Shown: one piece after another, positions 19,686-28,173 of the stretch | How the letters are laid out: each line of letters starts with the position of its first letter | Position numbering within the stretch: the first letter of the stretch is position 1 | Assembly (NCBI GenBank): GCA_945913255.1 | Contig: CAMEDC010000005.1 | Coordinates: forward strand, 62,001 to 126,000 | Length of the DNA stretch: 64,000 nucleotides | Direction: 5' to 3' | From: an uncultured Lachnospiraceae bacterium | GTDB taxonomy: Bacteria; Bacillota; Clostridia; Lachnospirales; Lachnospiraceae | Program-made: the position numbers and the translations under genes | Notes under the pieces: model-generated | What the model was told of the DNA's origin: nothing | The model's database searches: none | The model's input: only the letters and a program-made list of their open reading frames with translations

Positions 19686-19826
19686 ATGAAAAAAATAATT
19701 GGATTTGCATTATTTCTGGTTGCTTTTGGTATGCTGCTGATGATAATTACGCATAATCGATTGATTGGCCTGATTATAATTGCACTCTTACTCTTAATAG
19801 GCTATCATTTTTCCTGCGGCGATTAA
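19686..19826 (+). CDS. Small membrane protein, 46 residues
   Basis: Too short for the ORF track. The ORF runs ATG 19686 to TAA 19824-19826 and starts MKKIIGFALFLVAFGML, followed by a second hydrophobic stretch LIGLIIIALLLLIGYHF, so it is a two-helix membrane hairpin with short ends. AGGGGTTT lies just upstream of the ATG. The next gene's ATG is 13 bases beyond its stop. Small proteins of this shape are common beside GerW-type genes in Lachnospiraceae as far as I recall. Function unknown. Confidence 0.65.
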   Translation: MKKIIGFALFLVAFGMLLMIITHNRLIGLIIIALLLLIGYHFSCGD

Positions 19827-19839
19827 GAGGATAAATGAA

Positions 19840-20370
19840 ATGATTGATTGGGAAGAGGTAAACAGGGCGCAAGATACGGATGAACTCCGTTCAGCAAAGT
19901 TATGGCTCTTTCAGGAAAATATACGTCTTCAAAATGAACGTAAGGAATTTGAAGCCACCCAGGAAAAGTTTCTGAATGAACGGGTACGTTTCCGCAGAGA
20001 AATGGAAGAATTGAATAGAAGAACCGTTATGGAAAGGAAGCGCCTGAAAGAAGAAAATCTCTTCTTTGAAAAAAAGATGGCAATTCTTGAAAACGGTTTT
20101 CGTCAGCTGGAAGAAGACAGACGCAATTTTGACAGGCAGAAACAGGCTCTTGAAGACGAGAGGACAAGCAGGCAATTGGAAGAGAAGGAAGAAATTTTAT
20201 CGGAAGATATCGCCAGGATTCTTTTTCGCGGCATCACAAATTCTCTTGCGCTCAGGAAACGTTACAAAGATCTTTTAAAAATTTTCCATCCGGACAATCT
20301 GTTCGGAGATGAAGAACTCGTACAAATGATTAACCGGGAATATCTCAGACGCAAAAGAGAAGAGTTATAG
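19840..20370 (+). CDS. Coiled-coil protein with J-domain-like C-terminus
   Basis: A 176-residue protein. Residues about 10-125 form a long, highly charged coiled coil. The C-terminal 45 residues carry LRKRYKDLLKIFHPDNLFGDEELVQMINREYLRR: a helix, the HPD tripeptide and a following helix, as in helix II-HPD-helix III of DnaJ domains. Helix I is missing or has merged into the coiled coil. HPD is the element that stimulates DnaK ATPase, so a co-chaperone or adaptor role is possible but unproven. ATG 19840 follows AAGAGGATAAATGAA. A bidirectional terminator follows. Confidence 0.7.
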   Translation: MIDWEEVNRAQDTDELRSAKLWLFQENIRLQNERKEFEATQEKFLNERVRFRREMEELNRRTVMERKRLKEENLFFEKKMAILENGFRQLEEDRRNFDRQKQALEDERTSRQLEEKEEILSEDIARILFRGITNSLALRKRYKDLLKIFHPDNLFGDEELVQMINREYLRRKREEL

Positions 20371-20384
20371 TGTATGAAATGCAA

Positions 20385-20416
20385 TAAAAAAGGGCAGGTT
20401 TAAAACCTGCTCTTTT
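20385..20416. terminator. Bidirectional terminator between the J-like gene and rpmB
   Basis: AGGGCAGGT (20391-20399) pairs with ACCTGCTCT (20405-20413), with T runs on the plus strand after it and A runs before it, so it can end both convergent transcripts. Confidence 0.8.
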
Positions 20417-20431
20417 CTTGACATCAAAATC

Positions 20432-20617
20432 TTATGCTCTCTCAACCTTACCGGACTTCAAGCAGCTGGTGCATACATGCATTCTCTTAGCGCCACCGTT
20501 AACCTTGCACTTTACACTCTTTACGTTAGAGTTCCATATTGCATTGCTTCTTCTATGAGAATGGCTTACATTGTTACCGAAATGAACGCCCTTGCCACAA
20601 ACATCACACTTAGCCAT
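20432..20617 (-). CDS. rpmB: 50S ribosomal protein L28
   Basis: A 61-residue ribosomal protein starting MAKCDVCGKGVHFGNNVSHS and ending CTSCLKSGKVERA. It carries two CxxC pairs, the zinc-binding (C+) form. The ORF track extends upstream to 20650, but ATG 20617 sits right after CGAGGAGGTGTCAAA. It is divergent from asp23-fakA-recG, the usual Firmicutes arrangement (rpmB-yloU-yloV-recG). Confidence 0.97.
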   Translation of the reverse strand: MAKCDVCGKGVHFGNNVSHSHRRSNAIWNSNVKSVKCKVNGGAKRMHVCTSCLKSGKVERA

Positions 20618-20659
20618 TTTGACACCTCCTCGACTTAAAATCTGGTTCACAACATTGAT

Positions 20660-20688
20660 ATATTACCAGATATGGAAAAGAAAAGCAA
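20660..20688 (-). promoter_or_regulatory. Probable promoter of rpmB
   Basis: On the minus strand TTGCTT (20688-20683), 17-base spacer and TAATAT (20665-20660) lie about 40 bases before the rpmB ATG. The 171-base divergent gap must also hold the asp23 promoter; TACAAT near 20753 is a candidate -10 with no clear -35. Confidence 0.5.
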
Positions 20689-20821
20689 GCAAAAAAAAAT
20701 CTTTTTTCAATTTTTTTGCTTTTATAGTTCCCTTTTTCAGGGAAAGCTGTTAGAATACAATATATATGTCTGGGAAAACGGCATATCTTAATTGCTTTTT
20801 TTAGAAAGGAAAGGTAACAAT

Positions 20822-21184
20822 ATGAAAGGTTCTTCAATGAATACCCATATGGGAAACATTGTCATTGACAATGAAGTAATTGCCAAATATGCAGGCAGTG
20901 TTGCGGTAGAATGCTTTGGTATTGTCGGAATGGCAGGTGTCAGCATGAAGGATGGTCTGGTCAAACTGCTGAAAATGGACAGCATTACCAGAGGTATCAG
21001 CGTGTCGCTTCAGCCAAACAATAAACTTGTTCTTGATTTCCATGTAATTGTGGCATATGGTGTCAGCATTCTGGCTGTTGCAGATAATCTGATTGACAGC
21101 GTAAAATACAAGGTAGAAGAATTTACCGGTATCGAAATTGAAAAAATTAACATCTATGTAGATGGTGTCAGAGTGATTGATTAA
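20822..21184 (+). CDS. Asp23/Gls24-family envelope stress protein
   Basis: A 120-residue protein of the Asp23/YloU group: GNIVIDNEVIAKYAGSVAVE at the start and VKYKVEEFTGIEIEKINIYVDGV at the end are diagnostic. Family members sit at the membrane in Gram-positive bacteria and are linked to cell-wall stress; the asp23/yloU position just before fakA is conserved. The ORF track starts at 20792, but ATG 20822 follows AAAGGAAAGGTAACAAT. Its stop is followed after 13 bases by the GTG start of fakA. Confidence 0.92.
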   Translation: MKGSSMNTHMGNIVIDNEVIAKYAGSVAVECFGIVGMAGVSMKDGLVKLLKMDSITRGISVSLQPNNKLVLDFHVIVAYGVSILAVADNLIDSVKYKVEEFTGIEIEKINIYVDGVRVID

Positions 21185-21197
21185 GGAGGATTTTAAC

Positions 21198-22874
21198 GTG
21201 AGTTTACAGCAAATTGACGCTAAGATGCTGTCCAAGATGTTCTTAGCCGGCGCAAAGAATTTGGAGAATAAAAAAGAGTGGATTAATGAATTGAATGTAT
21301 TTCCTGTTCCTGACGGAGATACTGGTACCAATATGACCATGACAATCATGTCCGCTGCAAGAGAGGTTTCTGCTCTCGGAGAAGCTGCTGATATGGAATC
21401 CATCTGCAAGGCAATTTCCAGCGGTTCCCTGCGTGGCGCAAGAGGAAATTCAGGTGTAATTTTGTCTCAGCTGTTCCGTGGCTTTACAAAGAGAATCAAA
21501 GAGGAAGGTGTAATTACTGTGCCAATCCTTTCCGATGCCTTTGAAAAAGCGGTTGAGACAGCATATAAAGCCGTTATGAAGCCCAAGGAAGGAACAATCC
21601 TGACAGTTGCAAGAGGGGCTTCCGATAAAGCAAAAGAACTCGTTGAAGATGGCGTTGAAGATTTAGAAACCTTTCTTTCCACAGTAATTGAACACGCAAA
21701 ATATGTGCTGAGCCAGACTCCGGAGATGCTGCCTGTGTTAAAGCAGGCCGGTGTTGTCGATTCAGGAGGACAAGGTCTTGTTGAAGTGCTTTCCGGAGCT
21801 TTTGATGCTTACCTTGGGAAGGAAATTGATTTCAGCTTTACTGCGCCGGCAGGTAACGCAACTACCTCTATGAACCGTTCTGCATCCGTGGAGGCACAGG
21901 CTGAAGCAGATATTAAATTTGGCTACTGTACCGAATTTATCATTATGCTGAACAAGACTTTCAATATAAAAGCAGAAATGGATTTTAAAGCATATCTGGA
22001 ATCTATCGGTGATTCTATTGTATGTGTGGCAGATGATGATGTGGTAAAGGTGCATGTACATACCAACGATCCCGGACTTGCTATCCAGAAAGCGTTGAAG
22101 TATGGTGCTCTATCCAATATGAAGATAGATAACATGCGTCTGGAGCATCAGGAAAAGCTGTTTAAGATGGCAGAAAAGGAGGCTTCCACAGTGTCTGATC
22201 CGATTGAACCACCCAAGGATTTTGGATTTATCGCTGTGTCTGTAGGAGACGGCATCAATGAAATTTTCAGAAGCCTTGGTGTAGATTATATCATCGAAGG
22301 TGGACAGACCATGAATCCCAGTACAGCAGATATACTGGACGCAGTGGAAAAGGTAAATGCAAAGACAGTATTTATTCTTCCCAACAACAAAAATATCATT
22401 CTTGCAGCAAATCAGGCGGCAGAACTGACAACGGAAAAGGATTTGTTTGTGATTCCCACCAAGACAATTCCTCAGGGCATTTCAGCTGTCATCAATTTTG
22501 TACCCGAGCTGTCTGCCGATGAAAATGAAGAAAACATGATATCCGAAATCACCAATGTTAAGACAGGTCAGGTAACCTATGCCGTTCGCGATACTGTAAT
22601 CGACGACAAAGAGATTAAAAAAGGTGATTACATGGGTATCGGTGACAGCGGTATTCTTTCTGTCGGTACAAGCATTAATGAGGTTGCAAGAGATACAATC
22701 GCCGGTATGATTACAGATGATTCCGAATTAATCAGCATCTATTACGGAAGCGATGTCACGGAAGAAGACGCAGAGAGCTTCCGCAGCCAGATAGCAGAGC
22801 TTTATTCCTCCTGCGATGTAGAATTACAGTATGGCGGTCAACCCATCTATTATTATGTAATGTCTGTGGAGTAA
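21198..22874 (+). CDS. fakA: Fatty acid kinase catalytic subunit FakA (DAK2/YloV family)
   Basis: A 558-residue kinase that phosphorylates exogenous fatty acids held by FakB (DegV-family) carriers. The N-terminal DhaL domain has FPVPDGDTGTNMTMT (Mg/ATP-binding aspartates) and GARGNSGVILSQLFRG. The middle and C-terminal DegV-like domains follow (VCVADDDVVKVHVHTNDPG). The GTG start at 21198 is chosen because AAGGAGGATTTTAAC lies directly upstream; the ORF track's TTG 21177 overlaps asp23 and lacks a site. A DegV protein is encoded 2.2 kb downstream, a likely partner. Confidence 0.92.
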   Translation: MSLQQIDAKMLSKMFLAGAKNLENKKEWINELNVFPVPDGDTGTNMTMTIMSAAREVSALGEAADMESICKAISSGSLRGARGNSGVILSQLFRGFTKRIKEEGVITVPILSDAFEKAVETAYKAVMKPKEGTILTVARGASDKAKELVEDGVEDLETFLSTVIEHAKYVLSQTPEMLPVLKQAGVVDSGGQGLVEVLSGAFDAYLGKEIDFSFTAPAGNATTSMNRSASVEAQAEADIKFGYCTEFIIMLNKTFNIKAEMDFKAYLESIGDSIVCVADDDVVKVHVHTNDPGLAIQKALKYGALSNMKIDNMRLEHQEKLFKMAEKEASTVSDPIEPPKDFGFIAVSVGDGINEIFRSLGVDYIIEGGQTMNPSTADILDAVEKVNAKTVFILPNNKNIILAANQAAELTTEKDLFVIPTKTIPQGISAVINFVPELSADENEENMISEITNVKTGQVTYAVRDTVIDDKEIKKGDYMGIGDSGILSVGTSINEVARDTIAGMITDDSELISIYYGSDVTEEDAESFRSQIAELYSSCDVELQYGGQPIYYYVMSVE

Positions 22875-22945
22875 ATAACAGGTGCTTAGCTGGTTCTTTG
22901 AAGCAGAACGCAACAGCTGTCGGTGAAGAGACTGAAATAAGTGTA

Positions 22946-22976
22946 GGGACAGTTTATCAGCTGTCCCTGTTTTTTT
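22946..22976 (+). terminator. Rho-independent terminator after fakA
   Basis: GGGACAG (22946-22952) pairs with CTGTCCC (22961-22967) and is followed by TGTTTTTTT. It shows that the longer recG ORF in the track is not the real start. Confidence 0.85.
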
Positions 22977-22993
22977 CTTATGGAGGAATATTT

Positions 22994-25051
22994 GTGAACA
23001 GTAATACGCAAATCATTGAACTGAAAGGGGTCGGAGAAAAGACCTGCAAATTATTTGAAAGACTGGACATTCGTACGGTTGGAGAGCTATTGTCATCCTA
23101 TCCCAGAGACTATGATATTTTTCACGCCCCCGTAAAAATATGTGATGCAGTTCCGGGAGAGATATGTGCTTTCCATGCTGTTGTTACAGGTATCCCCATT
23201 GAAAAAAAAGCAAGGAAACTCTCTGTTTTAAATGTGAATATTTCTGATGGCTCCGGCAATCTGCAGCTTACTTTTTTTAATATGCCGTTTCTGAAAAAGG
23301 TACTGAAGCAGGGCGGATATTACCTCTTTCGCGGCACCGTTCAAAGCAGAGGGTCACATCTGTACATGGAGCAGCCCCATATCTTTTCTCTGGATGATTA
23401 CCAAAAACAGATGAACACGCTGATACCAAGATATTCCCTTACCAAAGGGCTGACCAATCAGACGGTACAAAAAGCAGTAAAACAGGCACTCAGTCATTAT
23501 GATTTTGAAGAAGAATATTATGATGATACCTTTTTATCAGCTTATGGACTGCTTACGGAACGCGAAGCAGTCGAAACAATACATTTTCCGTCCGATACGG
23601 ACTCTCTATTGAAGGCAAGAAAACGCCTTGTATTTGATGAGTTTTTCTCCTTCCTGTTTCTGATGCGTAAAAACAAACAGTTCAGTGAAGGCTTAAAAAA
23701 TACCCATCAAATGTTTGAAACGGCAGACACGGTTCGATTTCTGGAACAACTTCCGTTTCCGCTTACCAAAGCTCAGAAAAAGGTTTGGGGAGAAATTCGG
23801 GAGGATTTGGGAAGTCCCTATTGCATGAACCGGCTCATTCAGGGTGATGTCGGATCCGGAAAGACAATTCTTGCGGTACTTTCCCTTTTAATGACAGCAG
23901 CAAACGGCTATCAGGGAGCATTGATGGCGCCGACAGAAGTGCTCGCAATGCAGCATTTCGAAACCATTCAAAATTATATAAAAAAATATAGTCTTGTATT
24001 CAAGCCTGTACTGTTGGTGGGTTCCATGACGGCAAAAGAGAAAAGAGAAGTCTATGATAAAATTGCCAGTGGCGAAGCGAATTTAATCATCGGTACACAT
24101 GCACTGATTCAGGAAAAGGTAAACTATCACTCCCTTGCACTTGTGGTGACCGATGAACAGCACCGTTTCGGAGTCCGTCAGCGCGAAAAGCTTGCCGAAA
24201 AAGGGGAGACTCCGCATATACTCGTTATGAGCGCAACTCCGATACCGAGGACGCTTGCAATCATTCTCTACGGAGATCTGCATATTTCCGTTATCGATGA
24301 ACTGCCCGCAAACAGGCTTCCGATTAAAAACTGTGTCGTCAACACTTCCTATCGGGCCAAAGCATATCAATTCATAGCCGGTGAAGTAGCGAAAGGGAGG
24401 CAGGTATATGTCATCTGTCCACAGGTGGAAGAGGGGGAAATGGAAAATTTGGAAAATGTAACAGATTATGCAGAAAAACTGCGAAGTGCACTTCCTTCCT
24501 CCATTCAGATAGCGTATCTTCATGGTAAAATGCGTCCCGCCGATAAAAACCGGATAATGGAAGAGTTTGCTTCCCACAGGATTGATGTTCTTGTATCAAC
24601 AACGGTTATAGAGGTAGGAATCAATGTTCCGAATGCTACAGTTATGATGGTTGAAAACGCTGAAAGGTTCGGGCTTGCACAACTTCACCAGTTGCGCGGT
24701 CGTGTGGGAAGAGGTGAACATCAGAGCTATTGCATTTTCGTCAGTGCAAAGGAAAATAAAGAAACCATGGAGCGTCTTCAGATTTTGAACAAGTCAAATG
24801 ATGGTTTTTATATCGCTTCGGAAGACTTGAAACTTCGAGGCCCCGGAGATCTTTTCGGAATTCGTCAGAGTGGTGAGTTTTCCTTCCGTATGGGGGATAT
24901 TTATACAGATGCTTCAATTCTCCAGCAGGCATCTGAAGCAGTGGATAAACTGCTTCAGACAGATGCCGATTTAAGTCTTCCCATGCACAACAATTTGCGG
25001 CATCATTTGGAAAGTGTCGCGGCAAACAGTGTTGACTTTCGAAGCATATAA
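22994..25051 (+). CDS. recG: ATP-dependent DNA helicase RecG
   Basis: A 685-residue superfamily 2 helicase that reverses stalled replication forks. The N-terminal wedge OB domain is followed by Walker A GDVGSGKTILAV, the DEQHRFG box, motif III MSATPIPRT, motif V TTVIEVGINVPNAT and motif VI QLRGRVGRG. The C-terminal TRG region (GDLFGIRQSGEFSFRMGD) is present. GTG 22994 is preferred: GGAGGAATATTT precedes it, the length then fits the family, and the track's upstream extension runs through the fakA terminator. Usual position after fakA. Confidence 0.96.
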   Translation: MNSNTQIIELKGVGEKTCKLFERLDIRTVGELLSSYPRDYDIFHAPVKICDAVPGEICAFHAVVTGIPIEKKARKLSVLNVNISDGSGNLQLTFFNMPFLKKVLKQGGYYLFRGTVQSRGSHLYMEQPHIFSLDDYQKQMNTLIPRYSLTKGLTNQTVQKAVKQALSHYDFEEEYYDDTFLSAYGLLTEREAVETIHFPSDTDSLLKARKRLVFDEFFSFLFLMRKNKQFSEGLKNTHQMFETADTVRFLEQLPFPLTKAQKKVWGEIREDLGSPYCMNRLIQGDVGSGKTILAVLSLLMTAANGYQGALMAPTEVLAMQHFETIQNYIKKYSLVFKPVLLVGSMTAKEKREVYDKIASGEANLIIGTHALIQEKVNYHSLALVVTDEQHRFGVRQREKLAEKGETPHILVMSATPIPRTLAIILYGDLHISVIDELPANRLPIKNCVVNTSYRAKAYQFIAGEVAKGRQVYVICPQVEEGEMENLENVTDYAEKLRSALPSSIQIAYLHGKMRPADKNRIMEEFASHRIDVLVSTTVIEVGINVPNATVMMVENAERFGLAQLHQLRGRVGRGEHQSYCIFVSAKENKETMERLQILNKSNDGFYIASEDLKLRGPGDLFGIRQSGEFSFRMGDIYTDASILQQASEAVDKLLQTDADLSLPMHNNLRHHLESVAANSVDFRSI

Positions 25052-25117
25052 CTGTAAAATACATGATATATCAGCTCATTCAAACGAATTGGCTCATGTG
25101 GAAAAGTGAGGGAAATT

Positions 25118-25987
25118 ATGTCTAAAGTCGCAATTATAACCGACAGTAACAGCGGTATTACGCAGGCAGAAGCAAAAGAACTTGGCATCTTTGTCCTGCC
25201 TATGCCTTTTATGATTAATGACGAAACCTATTTTGAAGATATCAGTTTGACGCAGGAGGAATTTTACGAAAAGCTGGCATCCGGTGCAAATATCTGTACC
25301 AGTCAGCCTTCCCCGGAATCTGTTATGGATTTATGGAATGAAATTCTGAAGGACTATGATGAGATTGTCCATATCCCCATGAGCAGCGGTCTTTCCGGTT
25401 CCTGTCAGTCAGCCATGATGCTCGCAGAAGACTACGATGGAAAAGTTGCGGTTGTCAACAACCAGCGAATCTCTGTAACACAGCGTCAGTCCTGTCTGGA
25501 TGCAAAGCTGTTGGTTTCCAAAGGTATGAATGCAAAAGAGATTAAGGATTTTCTCGAAGCTGACAAATTCAACAGCAGTATCTATATTATGCTGGACACC
25601 TTATATTATCTGAAAAAGGGGGGAAGAATTACGCCTGCTGCAGCTGCAATCGGAACAATGTTGAAATTAAAGCCGGTTTTGCAGATTCAGGGAGAAAAGC
25701 TGGATGCTTTTGCCAAGGCCAGAACAACAAACCAGGGAAAAACCATTATGATAAATGCCATCAAAAACGATATTGAAAACCGTTTTGGAGGCATGACAGA
25801 GGATAAGCATATCTGGCTGCAGATAGCATATACCTATAACCGTAATGCAGCTGAAGCTTATGCCAAAGAGATTTCTGAATTATTCCCCGGGTACGATATT
25901 CATATGGATCCGCTTTCCTTAAGTGTTGCCTGCCATATCGGTCCCGGTGCATTGGCATTTGCCTGCTGTAAAAAAATTGAAGTATAG
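25118..25987 (+). CDS. DegV-family fatty-acid-binding protein (FakB-like)
   Basis: A 289-residue DegV protein. The N-terminal VAIITDSNSGITQAEAKELGI, the TSQPSPESVMDLW loop, HIPMSSGLSGSCQSA and GGRITPAAAAIGTMLKLKPVL are family signatures; the conserved Thr-Ser and Ser pairs bind the fatty acid carboxylate. FakB proteins present acyl chains to FakA for phosphorylation. The ATG at 25118 follows GTGAGGGAAATT. Lying in the same direction just after fakA-recG, it may be the FakB partner, though genomes often hold several DegV copies. Confidence 0.9.
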   Translation: MSKVAIITDSNSGITQAEAKELGIFVLPMPFMINDETYFEDISLTQEEFYEKLASGANICTSQPSPESVMDLWNEILKDYDEIVHIPMSSGLSGSCQSAMMLAEDYDGKVAVVNNQRISVTQRQSCLDAKLLVSKGMNAKEIKDFLEADKFNSSIYIMLDTLYYLKKGGRITPAAAAIGTMLKLKPVLQIQGEKLDAFAKARTTNQGKTIMINAIKNDIENRFGGMTEDKHIWLQIAYTYNRNAAEAYAKEISELFPGYDIHMDPLSLSVACHIGPGALAFACCKKIEV

Positions 25988-26011
25988 TTCTTTTTCAAAT
26001 GGAGAGATAAA

Positions 26012-28003
26012 ATGTCAGATACAAATGATAAAGTAGATAACTTTGTAGAGCAGTTATATAGTTGTATATCTGCTGTCTATAGGATTTATCTTCAGGAAGA
26101 ACGATTTGAATTGATTAAGACAGATGGCACAATTGACAAAATCCTGGGGGAAAAGGGAAGTATCGATTCTGCTTACGAAAAATTGTTTCTTTCCATTCGG
26201 GAAGGCGAAAGAAAAGCAAACGCTTACGATACCTTCAGTGACAAGTCTGTTTTCGAGAGGAACAATCAGACCGGAACACTTCATCTGTATCTCGACAATG
26301 AGATTTTAAACTATGATTATCGCATCCAGAAGCTGGATGCTGAGACAAGTGCCATTCTCTTTTTTCGACATGATGATTCTTTTGAACTTGAGAGTATGGA
26401 AAAACTCAAAATGGATACCATACAGGAAAATTATCTGTTTTCCATGGTTGGCGATTTGTCAAATAATACATTGCATGCTTCTGCCATTACAGAACTGAGT
26501 GTTGACAAACAGGACTATCTGGAACTGAAGTATTCTGATTGGCGTCTTATGATATCCAATATGTTCTTACCGGATGACAGACCCCTGTTTTTAAAAATAT
26601 CCGACCCCCAATATATTCTGGATCACCTAGAAAAGGAAAAGTCCTATCGGTTTGAGGTTAAGATGCAGAACATGCAGGGAGTATATATCTGGGTTCGCCT
26701 GATGTTTCGCCGTATGCACAGCTTTTCCAGAGAGAATCCTGTCTTTATATATACGGTGCAGGACATTCATGAAGATATGACCCGGCTGCTGCAGCAGGAA
26801 AACATTATCAAAGCGGTGGAGGAACAAAACGAAAAACTTACGAATATAAACAAGGCAAAAAGTGTGTTTATTTCCAATATGTCTCATGAAATCAGAACGC
26901 CAATTAATGCGGTGCTTGGCATGAATGAGATGATTCTACGTGAGACAAAAGATAAAGCCATACGGGAATATGCCATAAATATAAAAAGTGCCGGGAAAAT
27001 GCTGTTAAGCATAATTAATGATATATTGGATTATTCCAAAATTGAAGCCGGAAAAATGGAGATTTTACCGACGGATTTCAGACTTGGTGATATGTTGGAT
27101 GATATCGGCCGCCTGATTGATGTAAAAGTCAAAGAGAAGAATCTTAATTTTATTCTTCACATTTCACCGGAACTGCCCAGTGTGGTGTATGGTGACGAAC
27201 TTCGTATCAAACAGGTAATCATAAATATACTGACGAATGCGGTGAAATATACTCAGAAGGGAAGTATTACCTTTTCCGTAAGCGGCATTTACACTGAAGA
27301 ATCCAGAGTCGAACTGCAGATTTCGGTCCGGGATACCGGAATCGGTATGAAGCAGGAGGAAATGGGAAAGCTATTTTCCGATTTTCAACGACTCGATGTG
27401 ACCCGTAACCGCAATATAGAAGGTACCGGTCTTGGTATGAGTATTGTTGTTCGCCTTTTAGAGCAGATGGGCAGCAAACTACAGGTAAATAGTGTTTACG
27501 GAGAAGGTTCCGTCTTTTCCTTTACATTGATGCTTCCCGTTACAGACAAAACTCCTGTAGGGGATATCTCTTTATTACATGAACAACGATTGCAGGAGGA
27601 GCTATCCGTAAAGAAACGGTTTGCAAAAGGTGCAAAAATATTGGCTGTTGATGATAATCAGATTAATCTGGCCGTATTGGAAGGACTGTTAAAGGATTCC
27701 GAATTACAGCTTGATTGTGCAATCAGCGGTAAACGCGCTTTAAAGATGCTGGAGGCAAGGCAATATGATCTGGTTTTGTTAGATCATTTGATGCCTGAGA
27801 TGGATGGAATAGAGACACTTTCCCGTATACGCAATATGGGCGGAATTTATTCCACTTTACCGGTAATTGCGTTGACCGCAAATGTCTTCGGAGATTCACG
27901 CAGACGCTACATGCAGGCCGGCTTTTCTGATTTCTTGGAAAAACCGATTCTATATTCAGAACTGGAAAGGGTCTTGGAGACATACTTACCAGAGAAAGCA
28001 TAA
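26012..28003 (+). CDS. Hybrid sensor histidine kinase with receiver domain
   Basis: A 663-residue soluble kinase with no membrane segment. Residues 1-255 form a sensory region that seems to hold PAS-like folds (YRFEVKMQNMQGVYIWVRLMF). A coiled linker leads to HisKA with SNMSHEIRTPINAVLGM (His292), then the ATPase domain with INILTNAVKYT, RDTGIGM and GTGLGMSIV. The C-terminal receiver has ILAVDDNQIN and phospho-Asp591 in VLLDHLMPEMDG, and the EKPI lysine motif. No output domain or partner regulator is adjacent, so it may feed a phosphorelay elsewhere. The ATG follows TGGAGAGATAAA, and a terminator follows the stop. Confidence 0.92.
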   Translation: MSDTNDKVDNFVEQLYSCISAVYRIYLQEERFELIKTDGTIDKILGEKGSIDSAYEKLFLSIREGERKANAYDTFSDKSVFERNNQTGTLHLYLDNEILNYDYRIQKLDAETSAILFFRHDDSFELESMEKLKMDTIQENYLFSMVGDLSNNTLHASAITELSVDKQDYLELKYSDWRLMISNMFLPDDRPLFLKISDPQYILDHLEKEKSYRFEVKMQNMQGVYIWVRLMFRRMHSFSRENPVFIYTVQDIHEDMTRLLQQENIIKAVEEQNEKLTNINKAKSVFISNMSHEIRTPINAVLGMNEMILRETKDKAIREYAINIKSAGKMLLSIINDILDYSKIEAGKMEILPTDFRLGDMLDDIGRLIDVKVKEKNLNFILHISPELPSVVYGDELRIKQVIINILTNAVKYTQKGSITFSVSGIYTEESRVELQISVRDTGIGMKQEEMGKLFSDFQRLDVTRNRNIEGTGLGMSIVVRLLEQMGSKLQVNSVYGEGSVFSFTLMLPVTDKTPVGDISLLHEQRLQEELSVKKRFAKGAKILAVDDNQINLAVLEGLLKDSELQLDCAISGKRALKMLEARQYDLVLLDHLMPEMDGIETLSRIRNMGGIYSTLPVIALTANVFGDSRRRYMQAGFSDFLEKPILYSELERVLETYLPEKA

Positions 28004-28013
28004 TGGATACAAA

Positions 28014-28044
28014 AGACATTCTGTACATCGGAATGTCTTTTTTT
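28014..28044 (+). terminator. Rho-independent terminator after the hybrid kinase
   Basis: AGACATTC (28014-28021) pairs perfectly with GAATGTCT (28031-28038), then TTTTTT. It starts 11 bases after the kinase stop. Confidence 0.87.
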
Positions 28045-28077
28045 GCCAAAAGCAGTATATATATTGTAGTTTTTTCT

Positions 28078-28106
28078 TTTACAAAATACAATATTTATGG
28101 TAAAAT
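28078..28106 (+). promoter_or_regulatory. Probable promoter of the topoisomerase pair
   Basis: TTTACA (28078-28083), exact 17-base spacer, TAAAAT (28101-28106), 67 bases before the subunit B ATG and just after the kinase terminator. Confidence 0.68.
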
Positions 28107-28173
28107 AGTTAATCAGGAAAAGAATATTTATATAGTTGTCATAGCAATTTTGAAAACAAGGAGTATTGATTCA

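Noticed and set aside
22898-22993. 32-residue extension of RecG in the ORF track
   Set aside because: It reads through the fakA terminator; GTG 22994 has a good ribosome site and gives family length.
28003-28173. 57-residue N-terminal extension of topoisomerase subunit B in the ORF track
   Set aside because: It spans a perfect terminator and a 17-spaced promoter, and the family start with AAGGAG lies at 28174.
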